In this document: positions 7,656-16,317 of the stretch, piece by piece
Position numbering within the stretch: the stretch's first letter is position 1
How the letters are laid out: the number at the start of each line of letters is the position of its first letter
Assembly (NCBI RefSeq): GCF_900110255.1
Contig: NZ_FODD01000021.1
Coordinates: 62,001-126,000 of the forward strand
Reading direction: 5' to 3'
DNA: 64,000 nucleotides
Source: Actinacidiphila rubida
GTDB taxonomy: Bacteria > Actinomycetota > Actinomycetes > Streptomycetales > Streptomycetaceae
Position numbers and translations under genes: made by a program
Notes under the pieces: generated by a model
Database searches by the model: none
What the model saw: only the letters and a program-made list of their open reading frames with translations
What the model was told of the DNA's origin: nothing

Positions 7656-9314
7656 TCAGGCCCTGAGCCAGACCGCCGTGTCCGACGGCAGGCGGCCGTC
7701 GTCGGTGAGGTCCCCGGAGGCGAGCAGGACGGCGCTGTGCGCCGGCAGGTCCGCCGGGCTGCCGGCCAGGTTCACCACGCACAGGAAGTCGCCGCCGCGG
7801 CGGAACGCCAGCACCTCGGGGGAGCTGTCGAGCCAGTCCATCGGCCCGTCGCCGAGGGCGGGTTCGGCCGCGCGGGCGCCCAGCGCCGCGCGGTAGAGCG
7901 ACAGCATGGAGTCCGGGTCGGCGGCCTGCAGTTCGGCGGTGCGCGCGGACCAGTCCGCCGGCTGCGGGAGCCACGGCGCGGCCGAACCCTCGGGGCTGAA
8001 CCCGAACGGGGTGGCGGTGCCCGCCCAGGGCAGCGGCACGCGGCAGCCGTCGCGGCCCGGGTCGGTGCCGCCCGAGCGCAGGTACATCGGGTCCTGGAGC
8101 TGGTCCCGCGGGATGTCCTCGACCTCGGGCAGACCCAGTTCCTCGCCCTGGTACAGGTAGAGGGACCCGGGCAGGGCCAGCGTGAGGAGCGCGGCGGCCC
8201 GCGCCCTGCGGGTGCCGAGCGCCAGGTCGGTGGGGACCCCGAACGCCTTGGTGGCGAAGTCGAACCCGGTGTCGGCGCGGCCGTAGCGCGTCACCGTGCG
8301 GGTCACGTCGTGGTTGCACAGCACCCAGGTGGCGGGCGCGCTCACCGGCGCGTGCGCGGCCAGCGTGGTGTCGATCGAGGTGCGCAGCCGGGCCGGTTCC
8401 CAGGGGCATGCCAGGAAGTCGAAGTTGAACGCGGTGTGCATCTCGTCCGGCCGCAGGTAGCGGGCGAACCGCTCGGCGTCGGGCAGCCACACCTCGCCGA
8501 CCAGGATGCGCGCGCCGTCGTAGGAGTCGGCGATCCGCCGCCAGTTCCGGTAGATGCCGTGCAGGTCGTCCCGGTCGACGTAGGGGTGGTCGGCCAGGAC
8601 TGCGTCGGCGCCCGCGGACGGGTCCGGCAGGTCCGGCAGCGCCGGGTCCTTGGCGACCATCGCCGCGGAGTCGATGCGCACGCCGCCGGCGCCGCGGTCG
8701 AACCAGAACCGCAGGATGTCCTCGTGCTCGGCGCGCACCTCGGGGTGGTTCCAGTTGAGGTCCGGCTGCTCGGAGTCGAACAGGTTGAGGAACCAGTCGC
8801 CCGGCGTGCCGTCCGGGTTGGTGGTGCGGGTCCAGGCCGGGCCGCCGAACTGCGACGGCCAGTTGTTGGGCGGCAGTTCGCCGTGCTCGCCGCGCCCGGG
8901 CCGGAACCAGAACCGCTCGCGGGCCGCGCTGCCGGGACCGGCCGCCAACGCCTCGCGGAACCACGGGTGCACCGCGGAGACGTGGTTGGGCACGATGTCG
9001 ATGATGGTCCTGATGCCCAGGGCCAGCGCCTCGGAGATCAGCTTCTCGGCCTCGGCGAGGGTGCCGAACGCCGGGTCGATGTCCCGGTAGTCGGCGACGT
9101 CGTAGCCGCCGTCGGCCATCGGCGACGGGTACCAGGGGCTGAACCACAGAGCGCCCACGCCCAGTGCGGACAGGTACGGCAGGCGGGACCGCACCCCGGC
9201 GAGGTCACCGGTCCCGTCGCCGTTGCTGTCGGCGAAGCTCCGCGGGTAGACCTGGTAGATGACCGCGCCGCGCCACCAGTTCTCGTCGGCCTCGGGCTGA
9301 GGGGTGTCTGCCAC
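7656..9314 (-). CDS. GH13 alpha-glucosidase (oligo-1,6-glucosidase type)
   Basis: 552 residues, no signal peptide, so cytoplasmic. The GH13 conserved regions are DIVPNH, GGVRIDSA with nucleophile D215, ILVGEVW with acid/base E274 and CNHDVTR with D336. It would hydrolyse alpha-glucosides delivered by the ABC transporter encoded directly upstream on the same strand (permeases, then the binding protein). It is a paralogue of AglA at 52979-54718, with the same opening (WWRxAVIYQVYPRSFAD). The linkage specificity (alpha-1,4 or alpha-1,6; maltose, isomaltose, trehalose or sucrose) cannot be settled by eye. Confidence 0.92.
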   Translation of the reverse strand: MADTPQPEADENWWRGAVIYQVYPRSFADSNGDGTGDLAGVRSRLPYLSALGVGALWFSPWYPSPMADGGYDVADYRDIDPAFGTLAEAEKLISEALALGIRTIIDIVPNHVSAVHPWFREALAAGPGSAARERFWFRPGRGEHGELPPNNWPSQFGGPAWTRTTNPDGTPGDWFLNLFDSEQPDLNWNHPEVRAEHEDILRFWFDRGAGGVRIDSAAMVAKDPALPDLPDPSAGADAVLADHPYVDRDDLHGIYRNWRRIADSYDGARILVGEVWLPDAERFARYLRPDEMHTAFNFDFLACPWEPARLRTSIDTTLAAHAPVSAPATWVLCNHDVTRTVTRYGRADTGFDFATKAFGVPTDLALGTRRARAAALLTLALPGSLYLYQGEELGLPEVEDIPRDQLQDPMYLRSGGTDPGRDGCRVPLPWAGTATPFGFSPEGSAAPWLPQPADWSARTAELQAADPDSMLSLYRAALGARAAEPALGDGPMDWLDSSPEVLAFRRGGDFLCVVNLAGSPADLPAHSAVLLASGDLTDDGRLPSDTAVWLRA

Positions 9315-9342
9315 GTCAACGTCCTTTCGGGCAGGTGGGACC

Positions 9343-9407
9343 CCGCCGCCGGCTCCGAAGTGGATGGGGGATGCCGAATGGATACGGCTGTGAGGAGCCG
9401 GCGGCGG
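9343..9407 (-). terminator. Long-loop inverted repeat between permease and glucosidase genes
   Basis: CCGCCGCCGGCTCC (9343-9356) is exactly complementary to GGAGCCGGCGGCGG (9394-9407), with a 37-base loop. It lies in the 153-bp gap inside the operon, so it may attenuate or process the transcript before the glucosidase gene rather than end it. Confidence 0.4.
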
Positions 9408-9467
9408 AGTGCTGTGGGGTGGTGCGTGACGGGAGGCGTGCCGGTCCGGCCGGGACGCCGGCGGGGA

Positions 9468-10361
9468 TCAGCCCTTGAGGCTGCCCGCGGTCAGGCCGGA
9501 CATGATGTTGCGCTGGAAGAGCAGGAAGATCAGCAGGGTCGGCACCGCGGAGATGGCGAGCGCGGCGATGAGCACGTTCTCCGGTACGCCCTGCGACAGG
9601 GAGCGGATGCCGATGTTGATGGGCTGCTTCTGCGGGTCGGGCTCGACCAGCATCGGCCAGAGGAAGTCCTTCCAGACGTTCACCACGGCGAAGATCGACA
9701 CCACGCCGAGGATCGGCCGCGACATCGGCAGCACGATCGACCACAGGGTGCGCAGCGGGCTGGCCCCGTCGATCGCGGCCGCGTGCATCAGGTCCTCGGG
9801 GATCGAGTCGAAGAACCGCTTGAGCAGGAAGATGTTGAAGCCGTTGGCGACGGTGGGCAGCCAGATCGCCCACGGGGTGCCGATCAGGTTGACGTGCAGC
9901 ACCGGCAGGTCCAGCACCGTCATGTACTGCGGGACGATCAGCACGGTCGCCGGGATCATCAGGGTGGCCAGCATCGCGCCGAGGATCAGCTTGCCCAGCA
10001 CCGGGCGCAGCTTGGAGATCGCGTAGGCGGCGGCCACGTCGAAGACGAGCTGGAAGGCGAGCGCGCCGAACGCGTAGTACAGCGTGTTGAACAGCAGCCG
10101 GGCGATCTTCAACTCGCTCCACGCCGTGTGGTAGTTGCCCGGCTTGGGGTGGTGCGGGAAGTACGTGGGCGGATTCGCCACCACTTCGGACGCGGACTTG
10201 AATCCGCCGGTGACCATCCAGTAGAGCGGGCCGAGGAAGACCACGGTGAACACCACGATCACCGCGGTCAGCACGATCCGGTAGATCAGTCTTCCCTTGG
10301 GCCGGTTGAGCGAGGCCGGGGATATCAGGGTCCGGTTCTGCGGAGTGAAGGACGCTGCCAT
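9468..10361 (-). CDS. Carbohydrate ABC transporter permease (MalG/AglG type)
   Basis: 297 residues with six predicted membrane segments; the first is IYRIVLTAVIVVFTVVFLGPLYW. The inner-membrane EAA loop, which contacts the ATPase, is seen as DLMHAAAIDGASPLRTLWSIVLPMSRP (about 190-215). It pairs with the permease encoded 21 bp upstream and the lipoprotein before that. No ATPase gene is present, as is normal for Streptomyces sugar importers that share MsiK. The C terminus QRNIMSGLTAGSLKG is the MalG-family signature. Confidence 0.92.
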   Translation of the reverse strand: MAASFTPQNRTLISPASLNRPKGRLIYRIVLTAVIVVFTVVFLGPLYWMVTGGFKSASEVVANPPTYFPHHPKPGNYHTAWSELKIARLLFNTLYYAFGALAFQLVFDVAAAYAISKLRPVLGKLILGAMLATLMIPATVLIVPQYMTVLDLPVLHVNLIGTPWAIWLPTVANGFNIFLLKRFFDSIPEDLMHAAAIDGASPLRTLWSIVLPMSRPILGVVSIFAVVNVWKDFLWPMLVEPDPQKQPINIGIRSLSQGVPENVLIAALAISAVPTLLIFLLFQRNIMSGLTAGSLKG

Positions 10362-10382
10362 GATCTGTTTCCCCTGCCTTTC

Positions 10383-11333
10383 TCAGTCGGCGTTCCGGCT
10401 CAGGCGCGCGTACACGCCGGAGAACGCGCCCAGGACCAGCAGCAGGAAGAGGCCCAGCGCCGCGGCGCTTCCGAAGTTGTTGTAGCTGAACGCGTACTGG
10501 TAGACCATGTAGACCACGGTCATGGTGGAGTTCTCCGGGCCGTTTCCGCCGGTGAGCAGATAGACGTTGGTGAATTCCTGCATGGTCGCCACGATCTGCA
10601 GCAGCAGCATCATCGACAGCACCAGCCGGGTCTGCGGGATCGTGACGTGCCAGATCTTGCTCCACAGGCCGGCGCCGTCCAGGTCGGCGGCCTCGTACAG
10701 CTCACCGGGGATGTTCTGCAGTGCCGCCAGATAGATCAGCGTGGCGCTGCCCATGCTCATCCAGGTGGCCGCGACGACCACCGAGATCATCGCCGTGTGG
10801 GACGAGTCGAGCCATTGCGAGGTCGGCAGGTGCAGGGTCTTCAGCACGTGGTTGAAGAGCCCGTAGTCCGGGTTGTAGAAGTACTTGAAGAGCAGCACGC
10901 CGGCCACCGGCGGGAGCATCACCGGCAGGTAGACGAGAATCCTCAGGTACGCCTGTGCGTGGCGCAGTTCGTTGAGGATGATGGCCACCGCGAACGGCAC
11001 GACGAAACCGATCACCAGGGCGTAGAGGGTGAACTCCGCGGTGTTCTTCCACGCCGTCCAGAAATACGGGTCGTGGTAGACGCGGTCGATGTTCCTGAAG
11101 CCCACCCATGAGGTGACGCCGCGCCTTTTCTCCTGGAAGCTCATGATGAACTCGCGGACCATCGGGTACCACGAGAACGTCAGGAAGCAGAGCACCGCTC
11201 CGATGAGGAAACCGTGCGCCTGGAGGTTGTGCCGCACCTTGCGGCCGCGTCCGGTGCGGACCGCACCGCCGGCGGCGCGCGGCGGCCGCCCGGCGTGGCT
11301 GGTCGTGTTCTCGGGGACGGTCGTCGCCGCCAT
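10383..11333 (-). CDS. Sugar ABC transporter permease (MalF/AglF type)
   Basis: 316 residues. A basic cytoplasmic N terminus of ~40 residues is followed by six membrane segments (the first is FLIGAVLCFLTFSWYPMVREF). The EAA loop is EAADLDGAGLWSKIWHVTIPQTR (about 225-247). It is the other half of the permease heterodimer with the 9468-10361 product. A perfect 17-bp stem-loop in the 90-bp gap upstream (11378-11415) separates it from the binding-protein gene. Confidence 0.92.
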   Translation of the reverse strand: MAATTVPENTTSHAGRPPRAAGGAVRTGRGRKVRHNLQAHGFLIGAVLCFLTFSWYPMVREFIMSFQEKRRGVTSWVGFRNIDRVYHDPYFWTAWKNTAEFTLYALVIGFVVPFAVAIILNELRHAQAYLRILVYLPVMLPPVAGVLLFKYFYNPDYGLFNHVLKTLHLPTSQWLDSSHTAMISVVVAATWMSMGSATLIYLAALQNIPGELYEAADLDGAGLWSKIWHVTIPQTRLVLSMMLLLQIVATMQEFTNVYLLTGGNGPENSTMTVVYMVYQYAFSYNNFGSAAALGLFLLLVLGAFSGVYARLSRNAD

Positions 11334-11377
11334 GGGTGCTCCTCGATCGGGGAGGTGGTGCGGAGGTCAGGTGCCGA

Positions 11378-11415
11378 CCCCGCGGGGGCCGGTCGGGTGA
11401 CCGGCCCCCGCGGGG
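11378..11415 (-). terminator. Intra-operon stem-loop after the binding-protein gene
   Basis: Seventeen perfectly paired bases (11378-11394 with 11399-11415) close a 4-base loop. It starts 8 bp after the TAA stop of the binding-protein gene. Such hairpins usually protect or partly terminate the mRNA so that the binding protein is made in excess over the permeases. Confidence 0.75.
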
Positions 11416-11423
11416 CTGTGCTG

Positions 11424-12833
11424 TTACTGGCTGGCCGCCAGCAGCGAGTTGACCTGCGTCTCAGCGGTGGAGAGCAGCTTGGAGACGTCGGCGTTCTGGT
11501 TGGTCAGCACACCGGACATCACGGTGTCGAGCACGGTGTAGATCTTCTGCGCGTTCGGCGGCTCGGGGAGCACCGGCACCTGCGCGTCGACGTAGGTCTT
11601 GAAGTTGTCGACCGGCACGGTGGCACTGGCGGTCTTCGTCTCGGTGTCCTTGGCCTTGGAGGCACCGGTGAAGAAGAACGGCTGCGGCAGACCGACGGGC
11701 AGGCCGTCCGCCTTGTTGCGCGGGTAGTTGAACTGGCCCTTCTCCAGGGTCAGGAACTTGAAGTTGATCCAGGCGATGCCGGCCTTGATCTGGTCGGGCG
11801 TGGCCGACTTCTTGAACATGTAGTCGGCGCCGCCGAACAGCGCGGTCTTGCCGCCGGGGATCGGCGCCATGCCGATGTCCTCGAACTTGGCCTTGTACTG
11901 CTGGACGACCAGCGGAACGTCGTCGGGCGCGCCGACGTACATGCCGATCTTGCCGGTGCCCATGGCCTTCTGGACGTCGCCCCACTGCAGACCCGGCGTG
12001 GCGGGCATGGACTTGTCGGTCCAGCGCATGTCGTGCAGCGTCTGCAGCACGCCCTTGGTCTGGTCGTTGTTGAACGCGGCCTTCTGGCCGCTGTCGTCGA
12101 CCGCCTTGCTGCCCACGCCGTACATCTCCGACACCAGGTGCCAGCCGCCCTGGTTTCCGGCGCTGTTGTCCATGTAGCCGTTGATGCCCTTGCTGCCCAG
12201 CTTGTCCTGGATCGTCTTGGCATCCTGGCGGACCTGGTCCCAGGTGGTCGGCGGGGTGTTGGGGTCGAGGCCCGCCTCCTGGAAGATCTTCCGGTTGTAG
12301 ATCAGGCCCATCTGGTAGTTCGAGGTGGGCAGCCCGTACAGCTTGCCGCCGTCCTTGAGGACGTTGAGGACGCCGGGGTCGATGTCGTTGAGGTTCGGCA
12401 CGGTCTTGTCGTTGACGTACGCGCTGATGTCCGCCGCCTGGCCGGCGTCGAGCACCTGCTGCAGGTCCGTCATGTACGTGTAGAACGAGTCCGTCTCACT
12501 GCCGGCCTGGAGCATGGCGGTGAACTTGGCCGGGTCCTCGCAAGGGAACGCGTCCTTGCTCTTGACCGTGACGTTCGGGTACTGCTTGTTGAACTCGGCG
12601 ACGTCGTCCAGCCACTGCTTGCGCTCGGCCGCCTTCGTGGTCGGCGGCTCGCAGTCGACGGAGATGGTGACCTTGGTCTTCGGGTCCAAGGGGGTTCCGG
12701 CGTCAGAGCCGGCCGAGGTGGCCGCCTTGTTCCCCGTGTCGTCCTTCTTGTTGTCGGAGCACGCGGCACCGGTCAAACCGATCCCCGCGACCAGGGCGAC
12801 TGCCACAAGTCTGCGGTAGCCGATTCTGCTCAT
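11424..12833 (-). CDS. Sugar-binding lipoprotein of the ABC transporter (family 1 solute-binding protein)
   Basis: 469 residues. The signal peptide ends in the lipobox LTGAAC with C25 as the lipidated residue, followed by a charged linker. The mature domain is a family 1 solute-binding fold (VTISVDCEPPTTKAAERKQWLDDVAEFNKQYPNVTV at the start). It captures an alpha-glucoside at the outer face of the membrane for the two permeases encoded downstream. It is the first gene of the operon. A candidate promoter with a regulator half-site lies at 12950-12978. It is only distantly similar to MalE at 56886-58187, so its ligand probably differs. Confidence 0.93.
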   Translation of the reverse strand: MSRIGYRRLVAVALVAGIGLTGAACSDNKKDDTGNKAATSAGSDAGTPLDPKTKVTISVDCEPPTTKAAERKQWLDDVAEFNKQYPNVTVKSKDAFPCEDPAKFTAMLQAGSETDSFYTYMTDLQQVLDAGQAADISAYVNDKTVPNLNDIDPGVLNVLKDGGKLYGLPTSNYQMGLIYNRKIFQEAGLDPNTPPTTWDQVRQDAKTIQDKLGSKGINGYMDNSAGNQGGWHLVSEMYGVGSKAVDDSGQKAAFNNDQTKGVLQTLHDMRWTDKSMPATPGLQWGDVQKAMGTGKIGMYVGAPDDVPLVVQQYKAKFEDIGMAPIPGGKTALFGGADYMFKKSATPDQIKAGIAWINFKFLTLEKGQFNYPRNKADGLPVGLPQPFFFTGASKAKDTETKTASATVPVDNFKTYVDAQVPVLPEPPNAQKIYTVLDTVMSGVLTNQNADVSKLLSTAETQVNSLLAASQ

Positions 12834-12949
12834 GTCTCAACCCTTCCCCTGAACCACTGCGCGTCGTTGGACTGCGATCTGGGACCCCCGCGGCATGTGA
12901 TGCACATGATGTCCGGCGTCGGTGTGCGCCGCCGTTCCCGGGTTGGCTC

Positions 12950-12978
12950 AACGTACTGAACGCGATAGATGTCCGCAA
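12950..12978 (-). promoter_or_regulatory. Candidate promoter and LacI half-site for the sugar operon
   Basis: On the minus strand, TTGCGG (12978-12973), a 17-bp spacer and TACGTT (12955-12950) form a sigma-70-type promoter. The -35 hexamer sits in CCGCAAGAT (plus strand, 12973-12981), which recurs at 14215-14223 in front of the LacI gene. Further CGAATTTCGC sequence lies at 12988-12997. The rest of the 333-bp gap (12834-13166) holds only the terminator at 13098-13136. Confidence 0.4.
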
Positions 12979-13097
12979 GATGTCGCGCGAATTTCGCAAA
13001 GACACGACTCGGTTACGACGTGGAACGGGGACTGCCGTGCAGGCCGCCTACCGTGCGGACCTGCACGCAACCTGCACGGCGGTGACGGGGAACGCGA

Positions 13098-13136
13098 CGG
13101 CGCCGGGCCCGGGAACGTGTCCCGGACCCGGCGCCG
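13098..13136 (-). terminator. Terminator of the LacI regulator gene
   Basis: CGGCGCCGGG-CCCGGGA pairs with TCCCGG-CCCGGCGCCG with one mismatch and a short loop. It lies about 30 bp after the regulator's stop, so the regulator and the operon downstream are probably separate transcripts. Confidence 0.65.
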
Positions 13137-13166
13137 CTGCCGTACGACGGCTGCCGAGGTGTGCGG

Positions 13167-14192
13167 CTAGACGTTCGTGCGGGCCTCCGGGTGCGGGATC
13201 CGGGCCGCGTGCGGTGCCGGCCCGGTGGAGCCGCGGACCACCAACTCGGGCTCGAAGAACAGCTCGTCGTGGTCCACCTTGGCGCCGCTGATCTCGCCGG
13301 CCAGCAGGTCCACGGCGGCCCGGCCCATCGCCTCGATGGGCTGGCGGACGGTGGTGAGCGGTGGTTCGGTGCAGTTCATCAGCGACGAGTCGTCGTATCC
13401 GATCACCGACACGTCCTCCGGCACCGACAGCCGGCGGCGCCGCGCGGCCCTGATGGTGCCCAGGGCGAGCAGGTCGGAGGCGCAGATGAAGGCCGTGATG
13501 CCCTTGGACAGCAGCCGGCTCGCCGCCGCCTGACCGCCCTCCAGGGTGAACAGCGCGTGCTCGACGGTCACCGAGGGGTCCACCCGGCGGGCCGCGGCCA
13601 GCTTGCGGCGCGAGGGCACGTGGTCCGGCGGGCCCAGGACCAGCGCGATCCGCTGATGGCCCAGCGACATCAGGTGGTTCATCGCCTGCTCGACCGCCAC
13701 CGCGTCGTCGCACGACACCCGCGGGAAGTCCAGGTGGTCGATCGCCGCGTTCATCAGCACGGTCGGCAGGTTGCGCTCCGCCAGCCGCGCGTAGTGGTCG
13801 TGGGGCGACTCGGCCTGCGCGTACAGGCCGCCGAAGAAGACCACGCCCGACACGTGCTGCTGCAGCAGCAGTTCGACGTAGTCGGCCTCGGAGACGCCGC
13901 CGGCGGTCTGGGTGCAGAGCACCGGCGTGAAGCCCTGCTGGGCCAGTGCGCCGCCGACGACCTCCGCGAAGGCCGGGAAGATCGGGTTCTGCAGCTCGGG
14001 CATCACCATGCCGACCAGCCGGGCGCGCTCGCCGCGCAGCTGGGTGGGCCGTTCGTAGCCGAGCACGTCAAGGGCGGTGAGGACCGCGGCGCGGGTGGCG
14101 TCGGAGACGCCCGGCTTCCCGTTCAGCACCCGGCTGACGGTGGCCTCGCTCACCCCGACCTTCTTTGCCACCTCGGCAAGTCGTCGTGTCAT
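13167..14192 (-). CDS. LacI-family transcriptional regulator of the alpha-glucoside operon
   Basis: 341 residues from ATG 14192 (MTRRLAEVAKKVGVSEATVSRVLNGKPG); an ATG at 14279 would add a non-homologous leader. Residues 1-50 hold the LacI helix-turn-helix and hinge. The rest is the periplasmic-binding-protein-like sensor domain (TLEGGQAAASRL, ICASDLLALGTIRAARRRRLSVPEDVSVIGYDDS). It resembles MalR at 51856-52944 throughout, with an almost identical recognition helix. It is encoded upstream of, and in the same direction as, the transporter operon. Candidate operators lie in front of it (14216-14274) and in front of the operon. It is probably a repressor released by an alpha-glucoside. Confidence 0.9.
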   Translation of the reverse strand: MTRRLAEVAKKVGVSEATVSRVLNGKPGVSDATRAAVLTALDVLGYERPTQLRGERARLVGMVMPELQNPIFPAFAEVVGGALAQQGFTPVLCTQTAGGVSEADYVELLLQQHVSGVVFFGGLYAQAESPHDHYARLAERNLPTVLMNAAIDHLDFPRVSCDDAVAVEQAMNHLMSLGHQRIALVLGPPDHVPSRRKLAAARRVDPSVTVEHALFTLEGGQAAASRLLSKGITAFICASDLLALGTIRAARRRRLSVPEDVSVIGYDDSSLMNCTEPPLTTVRQPIEAMGRAAVDLLAGEISGAKVDHDELFFEPELVVRGSTGPAPHAARIPHPEARTNV

Positions 14193-14215
14193 GGCGTCGA
14201 TTCTAGTACAGCTAC

Positions 14216-14274
14216 CGCAAGATTCTTGCGCCCAATTTGCGGGATCTCTGCAAACCATCGTGAATTTGCGGGAT
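14216..14274. promoter_or_regulatory. Candidate LacI operators upstream of the regulator
   Basis: CGCAAGATTCTTGCG (14216-14230) is a 7+1+7 inverted repeat. AATTTGCGGGAT occurs twice (14234-14245 and 14263-14274), 29 bp apart. All share the TTGCG half-site. The remaining part of the 341-bp gap (to 14533) holds only a simple 10-bp repeat at 14411-14440. Confidence 0.55.
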
Positions 14275-14410
14275 GCCATCGGCTAATTGCCGGTTCGTGT
14301 GGTGCGTGAGAGGCCCGGCTTGCGTGCCGGGATGGGGGGTGCGGGGCGGCGGGCGGGGGTGCGGCGCAAACGGTGAAGGCGCCGCGCGACGGCGCGGAAG
14401 GGCGTCGCGG

Positions 14411-14440
14411 CACGGCAGCGCACGGCACCGCACGGCACGG
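14411..14440. repeat. Three imperfect 10-bp tandem repeats
   Basis: CACGGCAGCG, CACGGCACCG and CACGGCACGG follow each other in the gap after the PucR gene's stop. Low-complexity sequence with no evident function. Confidence 0.5.
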
Positions 14441-14533
14441 CAGGGGCGCGGGACGTCGTCGCGGCCAGGCGTCAGGCGGCCGGAACGGGAAGAGGCGGCG
14501 GTGCGGGGGAGGGGCGGTCCGGGAGCGCGCCCG

Positions 14534-15787
14534 TCACATCCGGCCGGCGCCGCGGCGGCCGGGGGTGCCCGCCGTCGGGCGCTCGGGGCCGGCGTCCTCG
14601 CCGTGCTCGCGCAGGTGCAGTGCGCGCAACGCGATCTCGGTGGCGAACCGGTCGTCGGGGTCGTTGAGCCGCTCACCGAACGCGCGGTCCAGGATGCGCA
14701 GCCGGTAGCGGACCGTCTGCGGGTGCACCCCGAGCAGGTCGGCGACCTGCGCCGCGGTGCCGCGGGTGGTCAGCCAGATCCGCAGGGTGTCGATCAGCCG
14801 GGCCCGCTGGGTGGGGGTCAACCCGACGAGCGGACCGAGGTACTTGCGGGTGATCTGGTCCACCAGCGCCGGATCGCCCAGCAGCCACAGCGGCAGCAGG
14901 TGGTCCTCGCTCATCGCGACCCCGCGGTCCTCGATCACGCCGGACTCGGCGAGCGCGAGGGTGTGCCGCGCCCAGCGCAGCGAGTCGGCGGCCTCGCCGA
15001 GCGGCACGGTCAGGCCGACCGCGGCCCGGCACCCGGTGAGCGCGGTGGCGAGCGCGGCCCGCCGGTCCTCGGTGAACGGCCCGGGGACGAGCAGGTGCGG
15101 CTCGGGGTCGGCGAGATCCGCGAGCACGTCCCGCTCGAGCAGCACCCGCGAGGGGTGGGCGTCGGGCGCCAGTGCCACGAGCGTCACCTCCTCCGGCAGC
15201 GGCCAGGCGGAGTGCTCGGCGAGTTCGGCGAGCGCGCTGCGGGCCACCGCGGCGCCGCCCAGGATCCTGCGGAGTAATCGCCGCCGCCGGTTGTCCGGCT
15301 CCTCGCCGAGTTCGGCGAGTGCCTGTTCGTAGCCCTCGCGGGAGAGTTCGGCCAGGTCGCCCATGTACGCGAAGAGCGCGTCGGCGAAGGTGAGCATGAA
15401 CGACGCGGAGAGGTTGTAGCGCCGGCCGACGGTGCGCACCCGGCGCAGCGCCACCTGGCAGCCGATCCGGTACGCGGCCTGGAGCGAGTCCAGGCTCCTG
15501 CCCTCGTACGCCTCGAAGCGCCCGAACTGGCGGCACAGGTCGTCGCGCAGCGCGGTGGTGGCGGTCGGAGCGGCCACCCGGTCGACGAATGTGGCGATGC
15601 TCTGCTCGATCCCGAATTTGATCACGCGCCCGTTCGGGCCGCCGAGCAGATGCCCGTATTCGGGGATCGCCGCCACGATTTCAGCAGCCATCTCTTTTAA
15701 TAGACTGGGCAGTTCGGGTCGCATGACAGCGGCGAACTCCCGAGGAATCGGACCCATTGGTTCCGCTTGTTCCGGGGTCTGCCGCAT
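14534..15787 (-). CDS. PucR-family helix-turn-helix regulator with two TTA codons
   Basis: 417 residues from ATG 15787 (MRQTPEQAEPMG), which has GGAGG about 11 bases upstream; ATG 15796 would add three residues. The central part is a GGDEF-like/PucR sensing region. The C-terminal helix-turn-helix (TRGTAAQVADLLGVHPQTVRYRLRILDRAFG, about 355-385) is the PucR DNA-binding domain. Two in-frame TTA codons (Leu30 and Leu171) predict dependence on the bldA tRNA, tying it to development or secondary metabolism. It is divergent from the secreted-protein cluster at 16318 across a 530-bp gap and is the nearest regulator to it, so it is a candidate controller. Its signal is unknown. Confidence 0.87.
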   Translation of the reverse strand: MRQTPEQAEPMGPIPREFAAVMRPELPSLLKEMAAEIVAAIPEYGHLLGGPNGRVIKFGIEQSIATFVDRVAAPTATTALRDDLCRQFGRFEAYEGRSLDSLQAAYRIGCQVALRRVRTVGRRYNLSASFMLTFADALFAYMGDLAELSREGYEQALAELGEEPDNRRRRLLRRILGGAAVARSALAELAEHSAWPLPEEVTLVALAPDAHPSRVLLERDVLADLADPEPHLLVPGPFTEDRRAALATALTGCRAAVGLTVPLGEAADSLRWARHTLALAESGVIEDRGVAMSEDHLLPLWLLGDPALVDQITRKYLGPLVGLTPTQRARLIDTLRIWLTTRGTAAQVADLLGVHPQTVRYRLRILDRAFGERLNDPDDRFATEIALRALHLREHGEDAGPERPTAGTPGRRGAGRM

Positions 15788-16103
15788 TACGGTCATCCCC
15801 TCCCCCCTTCCCGGACGCGGCATATAGCCGGTGACCTTGCTGCAACATAGACCACGCGAGCACGGAGCGCAGCACCCCGGACACGGAAACGTTGTCGGAG
15901 GCATCTGATCGGCCACGGAGCGGTGGGGCGCGGGACGTGGCCCGACCGGCGCCCGGCGGCGCCGTGACCGCCACCGGGGGCCACGATCGGTGGCCCTGGA
16001 GTGCCGGAGACCGTACCGTGCGGGCCCCCGGCGGGTGGCGCGGACCGCCCAGGCGCCGGATGTTGCTCACCTTCTTACAAAAAAGCCCCGGTGACTGTTG
16101 CCG

Positions 16104-16189
16104 CGGTGACAAAGAATTACCCGGCAGTAAGGTCCGTCACAGAATCTTCGTGCGGATTATTGCGCCCCTGGGTTACCGGTGCGTAACGT
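16104..16189 (+). promoter_or_regulatory. Promoter module A, shared with the DUF6801-mce promoter
   Basis: CGGTGACAAAGAATTACCC starts at 16104. Then TTGCGC (16160-16165), an 18-bp spacer and TAACGT (16184-16189) form a promoter. Overlapping its -10 is GTTAC-N6-GTAAC (16172-16187). The same elements occur at 18375-18460 with the same 78-bp offset between CGGTGACAA and CGTAAYGTCC. The rest of the 530-bp gap 15788-16317 shows no gene. Confidence 0.65.
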
Positions 16190-16317
16190 CCAGCTCCGCA
16201 AGGGCAACCGACCGGAATCGGTACCCGCGTTCCAGGTAGTGAGTCGCAACCGAATTCCCGTCTGAACAGCGGGGATTGGGTTTATCGAGCACGTCAACTC
16301 CCAGGAAGGATCAGCCC

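Noticed and set aside
7737..11111. 1,124-codon open frame on the plus strand across the first sugar operon
   Set aside because: It is antisense to three recognisable genes and has shadow composition (Arg/Gly/Val/His/Gln-rich).
16172..16187. BldD-binding site
   Set aside because: TTAC and GTAA arms resemble the BldD consensus, but the spacing is 6 rather than 5 bases and the central bases do not fit.
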